From Planctomycetes bacterium B3_Pla (GTDB lineage Bacteria > Planctomycetota > Phycisphaerae > Sedimentisphaerales > Anaerobacaceae): DNA of 64,000 nt. The notes below the pieces were generated by a model. It did not search any database. It was not told where the DNA came from and saw only the letters and a program-made list of their open reading frames with translations. Position numbers and translations under genes: made by a program. Within the stretch, counting starts at the first letter, position 1. Every line of letters begins with the position of its first letter. The DNA lies in NCBI GenBank assembly GCA_005223045.1, contig NJBM01000023.1:22717-86716 (forward strand), written 5' to 3'. Shown in pieces: positions 8,995 to 16,853 of this stretch.

Positions 8995-11900
8995 TTATTG
9001 TGACGCTGCTCTTTGATCTGCCGGAGCCAGGGCGATGGAGGTTTTCATGAGGTAGCTGCACGTGCAGCGGTCGGTGGCATCGGGCATCAGTACGAGACCG
9101 CCGGCCACGATGGCGTTAATCCAGCAGCCGGGGCGCATGGGCCCGTAATTTTGGGTCGCCGAGCCGCTCGTCAAATCCGTGTATCCCAACGTTCCCGACC
9201 GATAGAGCAACAGATTAGTGGACCCCGCCATGGGTCCGCAGCCTCCCGGCTGACGATCTTTAATCTCGAAGTCCGTATTGCGCATTCCTGTGAGCAGATC
9301 GAACGAGTACGGCTGGGCGTAGATGGTCGAGCCATTGATTATGGGGCGGGATATGTAACGCTCTGTCGTGTCCCACAGGCGTTTTCCATCGGTCGTGCGA
9401 AATCCGGTAAGCCGGTCTCCCTTCTCGGATGGCAGTTGATATGAGCGCTGTGAATACTGATAACCCATGAGCAGAATGTTATGTTTCGAGCTGGCCGCGA
9501 GGGTGGTTCCGTAGATGTCACTACTCTGCTCCCACAGGACCTCGCCCGTCTCAGCGTCAAGGCACACCAGCCGGGAAACCGTTGGCTGCTCGACGGCAGG
9601 ATTCGCGTTGTCCTTGTCCTTACGCTTGCCGGGAAGATCCACGATTTCCTTCGACCTGTCTATCAGATAAACCCTGCCATCGCACACGGCGATAGCGTTA
9701 TGGCGTATGGACTCCCGGGCTTCATAAATCCACTTGGTCTTGCCCGTCTTTATGTCCAGAGCAAACAAACTGCGGGACTGTGTCAGCAAATCCTCCATTG
9801 TCGATACGTCCCTGAAAAGCTGTCGCACAACATGGGTCCGGTCGGCGCTCGTGCCGTAGAGAACGCCCCCGGCACAGGCAATAAATCCCCACACGCCATC
9901 TTTGTCCGGCATGGTGTACTGCCGGATCAACTTGCCGGTTTTCATGCCGATGCGAAGACAGCGCGCGCCCCGGCGAACAAATACGCTGTCGGCGCCAAGG
10001 CACATATTGCTCCCGGTGCCCGATGTTCCCACGAGATGTTCCTGATCGTAAGGCTCAAGTATGTTTTCTATGCCGTAGTACCAAAGCCGTCGCCCGCTAT
10101 AGGCATCGACGCCGAGCAGGCCGTGAAGGGCCTCAATGACCATGATTCCGTTCTTGCACAACGGCGCAGGGCCGCGTCCGTGCCGACTCGTCATCTGGAT
10201 CCCGAAGTCGGTGAACCAAAGCATCTTCAGAGGGCTTGCCGCCAGATCATCGGCGGAACACAAGGTATTTGCCGCATCGGCGTACTGATGTGTCCACTCG
10301 CCTGCGCCCGCCTGCGGCCGGCCGACAATTCGTTGGAGATTGCCGGATTTGCCGATAAGTGCCGTGCCGCTATACGGATGGAGCAGCCGCCTCATTTCTT
10401 CTGCTGGCGCCGCCTGCCGGCCTTCGGTTACGGATCGTCCCGACACGACGAGTCTTGCGAATCGCGGGGGCAGGCCGGTGCCGGAAGGGTCCCTTTGAAG
10501 GACGGTCACTCGCGTGCCGTACAACCCGGCCTGGCTGAGCCTTCTGCGGGCCAGGGCAACCCGGCGGGGATCGTCATCGACGGCGATGATGTGGAGTTTA
10601 TTTTCCCTGGCAAGAGCATGGGCCAGGCTCCCATCCCCACATGCAAGATCAACGCAATAGCCCTCGGCGTTCTTAGTCCTCTTTATGATCTTTTGGGCCA
10701 TCTTGCGATATGGTCTCTTAACTTGGTAAGGTTTCGGGCGCACCCGTCGGTCATCCGGCGGGCCGGCCTCATCACCTTCTGCAGGAACAAAACAGTAGAT
10801 CGTGCCCTTGTCAGTGCCGACGTAAAGGGTCTGGTCTGCAACCGCCAGACCGAGGGCCAGGCCGTCAAGGTCGGCCGTTGTCACAACGGCCCTCGACTCG
10901 ATGTCCGCGGTGACGATCTTGCTGTTGAGTGTACCGGCTACAATTGTGCGTCCCGCGACCACCAGAGGCGGGTTTGTCACTTGTGTCGCCGCCGGCCAAT
11001 CCGATGTTTCATTCGAAACTTCTGCGCGCACTACGGAGGCGCCGACCGGGTTCGAACAGGCGATACTCCAGGCAATATCGTCGAGAGAAACTTTGCGCAC
11101 AGGGGGTCCGTTGGGGTCTTCTTTTACCTCGATCCACAGTGAGGACTTTTTGATGGCCTTGATTTCATAGCCTCGCGTGAACACCAGCATCTCCGGCGTC
11201 ACTGCGGTAGAGGATACGGGCAATCCGCGCGTCATGAAGCGACCGTCCGAAGCCTGGAATATGTCGTCTTCGACAATATAGAGATTTTCGTCGATAAAGG
11301 TGACAAAGGGCCCGGCACCCCCTCGGCATCCCCATCCGTAGCCATGTTCCATCAGTTGAAAATACCGGAACCGGCCCGATTCACCTTCGAAAATCGCCGG
11401 CGTGGCCCGTCCCGTGGGGACTGCCAGTGAATTACCCTCAATGGTAAGATATCCCTGTATCGAGACTCCACTGCGCGCCCGGTTTCCATCATGCGGTTGA
11501 TTAAGAACCAGGCTGCCGGATGAATCGTTGACCCATAGTGTTCTTCCCGTGGATGCGTCAACGGCGTAGAGGTAGATGCCCTCGGACGGCCAGATTCCCG
11601 CTCCGAAATAAACGATGCCGTCCTTGATGACCGGCCCGCCGCGCGCCGGCCATCGTGAAATCAGACGGTCGTTTCCCATGACCATTTCCGGATTCGGTCC
11701 GCCGCGTTTTTTCCACAGCAACTCTCCATCACCGATAGCGAGGCAGTAGAGGTACCCATCGTCGCTGACGACAAACAGCCGGTCTTGCCAAACCGCCGGC
11801 GCAAAACGCACGGGGCCGTCCGTGATATACGTCCATTTCTCGCGACCGGTCCCGGTGTCGAGCGCATAAACGGTGCAGTCAGACGAACTGCCAAAGAAGA

Positions 11901-12165
11901 CCAGGCCGCCCGAAACCACCGGCTGAAAGGCCAGATCGAACGGCATGCGCGTATCTCGCCCGGACCACGCCGGCTGCGGGGGGGTACCGGCCTTCCTGAT
12001 CCAACTGACTTTCAGCCGGGCCGGCAGATGGTCGGCTGTGTAGCCGCTGCGCGCTGCATCAGCGCGGTACATGGGCCAATCCGAAGCTCTAAGGTCTGGG
12101 ACGGTCGAGAACAGCAGAAACAGCACGAGCCCCAAAGGAATGATTCTTCTATAGGATGTTCTCAT
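8995..12165 (-). CDS. Secreted PQQ-like beta-propeller protein with embedded methyltransferase-like domain
   Basis: Start set at ATG 12165, preceded by AGAGGAAGTGG and opening a signal peptide that ends RASDWPMYR, a typical beginning for planctomycete PQQ-like propellers. Of 1056 residues, about 30-465 and 620-1050 are propeller blades with repeats such as VYALDTGTGREKW, LYAVDASTGRTLW and LFALDIKTGKTKW. Between the halves (about 485-600) lies a class I SAM methyltransferase-like segment: VDLACGDGSLAHALA (glycine-rich loop) and IIAVDDDPRRVALARRRL. Its role outside the cytoplasm is unclear and the domain may be only structural. Function unknown; sugar or quinone dehydrogenase activity should not be assumed. 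Confidence 0.8.
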   Translation of the reverse strand: MRTSYRRIIPLGLVLFLLFSTVPDLRASDWPMYRADAARSGYTADHLPARLKVSWIRKAGTPPQPAWSGRDTRMPFDLAFQPVVSGGLVFFGSSSDCTVYALDTGTGREKWTYITDGPVRFAPAVWQDRLFVVSDDGYLYCLAIGDGELLWKKRGGPNPEMVMGNDRLISRWPARGGPVIKDGIVYFGAGIWPSEGIYLYAVDASTGRTLWVNDSSGSLVLNQPHDGNRARSGVSIQGYLTIEGNSLAVPTGRATPAIFEGESGRFRYFQLMEHGYGWGCRGGAGPFVTFIDENLYIVEDDIFQASDGRFMTRGLPVSSTAVTPEMLVFTRGYEIKAIKKSSLWIEVKEDPNGPPVRKVSLDDIAWSIACSNPVGASVVRAEVSNETSDWPAATQVTNPPLVVAGRTIVAGTLNSKIVTADIESRAVVTTADLDGLALGLAVADQTLYVGTDKGTIYCFVPAEGDEAGPPDDRRVRPKPYQVKRPYRKMAQKIIKRTKNAEGYCVDLACGDGSLAHALARENKLHIIAVDDDPRRVALARRRLSQAGLYGTRVTVLQRDPSGTGLPPRFARLVVSGRSVTEGRQAAPAEEMRRLLHPYSGTALIGKSGNLQRIVGRPQAGAGEWTHQYADAANTLCSADDLAASPLKMLWFTDFGIQMTSRHGRGPAPLCKNGIMVIEALHGLLGVDAYSGRRLWYYGIENILEPYDQEHLVGTSGTGSNMCLGADSVFVRRGARCLRIGMKTGKLIRQYTMPDKDGVWGFIACAGGVLYGTSADRTHVVRQLFRDVSTMEDLLTQSRSLFALDIKTGKTKWIYEARESIRHNAIAVCDGRVYLIDRSKEIVDLPGKRKDKDNANPAVEQPTVSRLVCLDAETGEVLWEQSSDIYGTTLAASSKHNILLMGYQYSQRSYQLPSEKGDRLTGFRTTDGKRLWDTTERYISRPIINGSTIYAQPYSFDLLTGMRNTDFEIKDRQPGGCGPMAGSTNLLLYRSGTLGYTDLTSGSATQNYGPMRPGCWINAIVAGGLVLMPDATDRCTCSYLMKTSIALAPADQRAASQ

Positions 12166-12487
12166 GAGTCCACTTCCTCTCTCATCTGGGAGAAATCTTG
12201 CCCCCGAGTCACACAAGCTGACTGCGGTACGGGGCCGATTGATCACGTACCCTATTAACTTTTGTTGCCGGAAACCTCAACAAACAAGTGTACTGAAATC
12301 CGGCTGTCAGGTCAATAGATACCATCGGTGTGTCCTCAACAGCCTCATCAAGATTCTGTGACTGACTTCGAGTACATCTTGAATTTCAAGAGCCATGAGG
12401 ATATCATAAGATAGTAGTCTGCCAAGTTTGATTTAATAGTCTAAGAAGGGTGGCAGCCTCAAACGCAGTTTGGAGATGGCTTATACA
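12166..12487. other. Divergent intergenic region
   Basis: About 320 bases between divergently transcribed genes, so it must carry promoters for both. I see no strong sigma-70 pair or repeat and make no site call. Confidence 0.5.
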
Positions 12488-14923
12488 ATGACAAGACTTA
12501 CTAAATTCTCCCATTCCTTCATACTACGCAAGCATGTCCCGACCGTATTGTTCGGTTTGCTTCTATTGATTGTAGTGTTGAGTTCCGCGGGGTCCGCAGC
12601 AGAAAAGGACGCAATGACTTTGCGGCTCGGCGGATGCGGGGGTGTTTATTTTTACGCTCCGGCGGGTGAATTATGGGTCGAAGTGGAAAAACAGGACCTC
12701 AACATCCGCCGAAACAAAACTCATTTACGTGCTCTTCTCTTCGCCCCGGACCGAAGCGTGGTCGATGAGGTGTGGATTAGCGATGACGGGCTGGCGGCAA
12801 GAAGCGGCCCGGGACCTGTACAACGGGCACTGTTGCGGACAAATGTCAAGCGTCCCGGTGTATATGGGTTGAACATCACGGTTACTGAAGATCGCTATGG
12901 TGAGAATGTTTCATGGGGATTCAGAAGCAACTGCCGCAAATATCTGGTTGAGACATCGCGAGGGCACAAGGATGCGCGCCATGAAGAGCCTCTCATTTTC
13001 CGTAATGCCGGACGGCAAGGCGATGTCGGATTTGTGCCGCCGATCAAGCCGTTTTCCATTGACGTGAGCGGCTTGACAAAAAGTGTCAAGGATTTACCCA
13101 TCTACGACGGGGACGGCAAGAAGATGATGACACTTGCCGTATCGCCGGAGGGAAAGGCTCGGCATGATTTTCCCGCCGACAAGTCACGCAACAGAAAGTT
13201 GTGGCGATTACATTTGAATGACGCTCAGGCCGCAATCAACATTGACGGCGTAACTCGCTGGAACAAAGGCGAGGCCCGGGAAAATCTTTCTTTGTGGACG
13301 CCTGATTTATCTTCATGGTTTGCCTTTCATGAAAACCGGTGGCTGCTGACGCCGTACAGCCGGAACGTTTATGCCGATGCCGGAAGTGAGGGTACAGTCA
13401 GCTTTGAAGTACACAACAACGGCCCGGCATCAAAGCGAGTCAAGCTGTCGTTAGAGTTTGATAGCGATGCCGTTTGGCCGGCTAAATTGGTGAAAACCGA
13501 AGTCGAGCTTGAGGCGAACTCCTCTTCCCAGATACTCCTCGCGTATAAAGTGCCGTCGAAAGGTACTGAGTGGAAATGTTATGTCCGTGCAACTGTTCTG
13601 GATGAAACCGGATTTTCGACGTGGTCCTCGATAACATTGCGCCGCGGCATCGCTCCGGCAATGTCGCCGTTGAAAATACCTGTCAAGCTTGAGCCATATC
13701 GACATGAAAACGAGCAGTTCGGGTATCTGCCCGAGTACCCTCTGGACAATCAGGTCTATTTCGATATGAAGAACCGGCCTTTCGGCATTTCGAGCGACGG
13801 CGTCTTCTCGTTGCGCGGCGGGGCCTGGCTCAAAATAACGAAGGCGCGTCGCGGCGATACCGACCGGGTCATTCCAATAAGACCTCTCGGCAGCAAAATC
13901 GCCTTCGACCGGGACAACGATGTTTATTTTTTGGGACGAGACGGTAGCTCGACCGTTCTTCTGCGCTCCGGCGATCATGGTGCGACTTTCACCGCATGGC
14001 CCGTTCCGGGTTCGGGCAAATTCGATATCGAACAGTTCTCCGGCCACAACGTTACGAGCGGACCGCCTCCTCTGGCACGTTTCCATCTGACGGCGACAGA
14101 TCCGAAATTGATATGGCGCCGCATCAACGACCTCGATCTTATACTGCCGGCCGGGAAATCTGACGGCTCAATCGTCATGGACGATCCCATAGCTGTCTCG
14201 AAAAAGTGCATCGGTCTTTCCGCTCACTCGGGGATACCTTCTACAATCGTCTCGCGGGCGGATAAGGTCCATATCGCGTGGGGTGAAGCGACACTTCCCC
14301 AAGAGAAAGCGCCGGGCGTACCTACTTATGTTGCGACATACAACCGCTCAACCGGCCGACTCGGTTCGCCTGCACTTGTCGGGTACGGCCCCCCGGCAAA
14401 CGATGTGCATAATTCGCCGTGCATTACAATCGACAGTAAAGGCTATCTCCACGTGCTGATCGGCACGCACGGGCGCACCTTCAAGTATGTCCGGTCGCTG
14501 CTGCCCAACAGTGCGAACGGCGGCTGGACAAAAGCCGAGGACGTCGGAGCAGGCCTTCGCCAAACCTATGTCGGCATGGTCTGCGATCGCGACGACACTT
14601 TGCATTTGGTGTTTCGGCTTTGGCTCAACGATAACAAGTATTTCCCCGCGGGTTACTACGCTAATCTGGCGTATATGAGCAGGCGTCCGGGAATGAAATG
14701 GTCCGACGCCCGGCCCCTGGTTGTCGCGGCGTTCTCGGAGTATAGTATTTTCTACCATCGGCTGACCATAGACAGGAAGGGCGCATTGTTCCTTTCTTAC
14801 GACTACTGGTCAACGTTTTGGTTCTACCGCACCGACCATCGTGGGAACCGCCGGTCGCTTCTGATGTCGCCGGACGGCGGCAACACCTGGAAACTCGCGC
14901 CGACAACGGAATTCCTGCAGTAG
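12488..14923 (+). CDS. Secreted BNR-4 family protein
   Basis: ATG 12488 is preferred: GGAG at 12472-12475 leaves a workable spacer, whereas ATG 12476 would touch it. The 811-residue protein has a signal peptide (to about residue 40, SAGSAAEK). An N-terminal beta-sandwich half includes a CARDB-like segment (EVHNNGPASKRVKLSLE). The C-terminal propeller shows the BNR-4 pattern: YNRSTGRLG, DVHNSPCITIDSKGYLHVLIGTHG, VCDRDDTLHLVFRLW and a final Asp box SPDGGNTWKLA. BNR-4 proteins include ulvan and polyuronide lyases (PL24/25 types) and uncharacterised glycan binders. Likely polysaccharide degradation; enzyme class not decided. Confidence 0.75.
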   Translation: MTRLTKFSHSFILRKHVPTVLFGLLLLIVVLSSAGSAAEKDAMTLRLGGCGGVYFYAPAGELWVEVEKQDLNIRRNKTHLRALLFAPDRSVVDEVWISDDGLAARSGPGPVQRALLRTNVKRPGVYGLNITVTEDRYGENVSWGFRSNCRKYLVETSRGHKDARHEEPLIFRNAGRQGDVGFVPPIKPFSIDVSGLTKSVKDLPIYDGDGKKMMTLAVSPEGKARHDFPADKSRNRKLWRLHLNDAQAAINIDGVTRWNKGEARENLSLWTPDLSSWFAFHENRWLLTPYSRNVYADAGSEGTVSFEVHNNGPASKRVKLSLEFDSDAVWPAKLVKTEVELEANSSSQILLAYKVPSKGTEWKCYVRATVLDETGFSTWSSITLRRGIAPAMSPLKIPVKLEPYRHENEQFGYLPEYPLDNQVYFDMKNRPFGISSDGVFSLRGGAWLKITKARRGDTDRVIPIRPLGSKIAFDRDNDVYFLGRDGSSTVLLRSGDHGATFTAWPVPGSGKFDIEQFSGHNVTSGPPPLARFHLTATDPKLIWRRINDLDLILPAGKSDGSIVMDDPIAVSKKCIGLSAHSGIPSTIVSRADKVHIAWGEATLPQEKAPGVPTYVATYNRSTGRLGSPALVGYGPPANDVHNSPCITIDSKGYLHVLIGTHGRTFKYVRSLLPNSANGGWTKAEDVGAGLRQTYVGMVCDRDDTLHLVFRLWLNDNKYFPAGYYANLAYMSRRPGMKWSDARPLVVAAFSEYSIFYHRLTIDRKGALFLSYDYWSTFWFYRTDHRGNRRSLLMSPDGGNTWKLAPTTEFLQ

Positions 14924-14936
14924 TCGCCATCCTCTT

Positions 14937-15437
14937 TCACAAAGCATCATCTACATAATCATCGAAACGATACATCTCGGCATTCTCAAGAAACCACTGA
15001 GGCCTGGCTACGAAATCGCAGATGCTATCGAGCAAAATAAAATGCTTCTGTTCTTCGTTAGCCAGCTTCTTGAAAATTTCCTTATGGGAAGCGTCCGTCA
15101 CCGCCTCGGCTTTCTCCAAGTAGAATTGCCTGGCTTGCTTCTCGATCTCGCGCGCCTTCTCATACAATTGCAGTTCAGTGACCTCTACGCTGAAACTTTC
15201 GGCCGATTCTCTCATCTTCCGGAAGATCGCCCCGGCATTCCCAAGGACATCTGTGTCAGCCATCGCCTGCGGGGCATTCTGCCGCATCTGCTGCACGAGA
15301 TCGAAGTGTTTTCTTTCCTCATCCGCCAGCATCGTCAGGATATTGCCCAGGCCTTTGTTGCTTGTCTTCAGGCGGAGCCGGCGGTAGTAGTCTTCGGCGA
15401 GCTTTTCTTTTTCCATCGCAAATTCAAAAATGTCCAT
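14937..15437 (-). CDS. Ferritin-like (rubrerythrin-family) protein
   Basis: A 166-residue all-helical protein with paired metal-ligand motifs: AEDYYRRL and DEERKHFDLVQ in the first half, then EKQARQFYLEKA and NEEQKHFILLD in the second. This ExxH pattern repeated in two halves is the four-helix diiron core of rubrerythrin-type proteins. There is no rubredoxin domain, so it needs an external electron donor. Role inferred: peroxide or oxygen protection. It lies 59 bases downstream of the pyruvate dehydrogenase E2 gene on the same strand and may be co-transcribed, which would fit protection of anaerobic central metabolism. Confidence 0.8.
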   Translation of the reverse strand: MDIFEFAMEKEKLAEDYYRRLRLKTSNKGLGNILTMLADEERKHFDLVQQMRQNAPQAMADTDVLGNAGAIFRKMRESAESFSVEVTELQLYEKAREIEKQARQFYLEKAEAVTDASHKEIFKKLANEEQKHFILLDSICDFVARPQWFLENAEMYRFDDYVDDAL

Positions 15438-15496
15438 TTCGCACCTTTCCCTTTTTCGAAGCCCCGGTCATGAACGAGGCCTGTACTTCATAACGC

Positions 15497-16792
15497 TCAT
15501 TCTTCAATCGCAAGAAGGAATGGCTGTTCCAGCCTCTGAGCGATCCATCTGACAAAACGCACACTCTCGGCCCCGTCTATTATTCGGTGATCATACGACA
15601 GCGACAGCGGCAGAGCCAAGCGCGGGCGAAGTTCGCCGTTGACGTACGCGGCCTGCCGACTGGCGCGAGATACGCCGAGGATCGCCACTTGAGGCCAATA
15701 AATAATCGGCGAGAAGCCCGTGCCGCCAATGCCTCCAAGATTCGAGATCGTAAAGTTGCCGCCGGTCATCTGCTCGGGCGTCAGCTTGTTGTTTCGGGCC
15801 TTCTCGGCAAGATCCGTCAGCTCGACCGACAACTGCAAAATGCTCTTCTTGTCCGCGTCCCGTATGACCGGCACCAGCAACCCGCGGTCCGTATCCACAG
15901 CCACACCGACGTGATAGTACTTCTTGAAGATAATTTCATTGCTCTGAGCATCTACGCTGGCGTTGAAATTCGGGAAGGCTTTAAGCGCCGAAGCAACAAC
16001 TTTCAGCAGTATCGAAGTCACCGTCAGCTTGCCCCCGGCTTGTTCTATGCGCTGTGCATACTCGGCTCTAAACCGCTCAAGCTCTGTGATGTCGGTCTGG
16101 TCGTGCTGGGTTACATGCGGGATGTTCGACCAGGCATAAGTCAGGGTCTCTGCAATCTTTCTGCGAGTGACGGTCATGGGCTGCCGTTCGACCCGGCCCC
16201 ATCTGGTGAAGTCGGGCAAAGGCTTGCTTATTCGGCCTCCACCGGTTGGCCCGCCACTTGCAATGAGACCCTTGGCATGGTTCTTCACGTCCTCTGCGGA
16301 AATTCTGCCGCCCGGCTGGCTGCCACTAACCCGGCTGATGTCGATACCCAACTCACGAGCTAACTGGCGAACTGCCGGTGCGGCGGACACGGCTTTGGCC
16401 GGGAGTGTCTTTGTTTCCTGGGGAGGCCGTTCCTGCTCGGCTTTCACTGCCTTTACTTCTTCCTGGGCCGGCGGCGGTGTTTGCTCCTTAGCCTTTGGCT
16501 CTTCTATTGTCTCGACATCTGTAGCTCTCTCCGGCTCCGGCGGGGCCTGCTCGGCTTCAGTATCGAGCTTCACGATGACCTGACCCACCTGAACCTCGTC
16601 TTCTTCATTTACGCTGATCTCGACTACCTTGCCGGCTACGGGCGACGGCACCTCAAATGTTGCCTTTTCTGTCTCCAACTCAACCAGGGGGCTATCCTTC
16701 TCCACGAAGTCCCCCTCCTTCACGAGAACTCCGGTTACCACGCCTGACTCAACATTTTCCGATATTTCCGGAAGTTTGACATCTTCAATCAT
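15497..16792 (-). CDS. aceF: Dihydrolipoamide acetyltransferase (pyruvate dehydrogenase E2)
   Basis: A 431-residue E2 that transfers acetyl groups from the lipoyl arm to CoA. The lipoyl domain (1-75) carries Lys43 in ETEKATFEVPSP. A Pro/Glu-rich linker (80-133) leads to the peripheral subunit-binding domain (137-173, VRQLARELGIDISRVSG and GGRISAEDV). The catalytic domain starts near 195 and ends with DHRIIDG (His402, Asp406). There is a single lipoyl domain, fewer than in E. coli. GGGAGG precedes the ATG. It lies 61 bases downstream of E1. No E3 gene is present in the window. Confidence 0.93.
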   Translation of the reverse strand: MIEDVKLPEISENVESGVVTGVLVKEGDFVEKDSPLVELETEKATFEVPSPVAGKVVEISVNEEDEVQVGQVIVKLDTEAEQAPPEPERATDVETIEEPKAKEQTPPPAQEEVKAVKAEQERPPQETKTLPAKAVSAAPAVRQLARELGIDISRVSGSQPGGRISAEDVKNHAKGLIASGGPTGGGRISKPLPDFTRWGRVERQPMTVTRRKIAETLTYAWSNIPHVTQHDQTDITELERFRAEYAQRIEQAGGKLTVTSILLKVVASALKAFPNFNASVDAQSNEIIFKKYYHVGVAVDTDRGLLVPVIRDADKKSILQLSVELTDLAEKARNNKLTPEQMTGGNFTISNLGGIGGTGFSPIIYWPQVAILGVSRASRQAAYVNGELRPRLALPLSLSYDHRIIDGAESVRFVRWIAQRLEQPFLLAIEE

Positions 16793-16853
16793 GCTTTTTC
16801 CTCCCTCTCAAAAAAACTCGGCAAAGCAGACCCATGATGCCTGACCGGACAAC

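Noticed and set aside
9481..11142. 553-codon open frame on the plus strand
   Set aside because: It is antisense to the PQQ-propeller gene, has no ribosome binding site and its translation shows no fold-like pattern; a shadow of a GC-rich gene.
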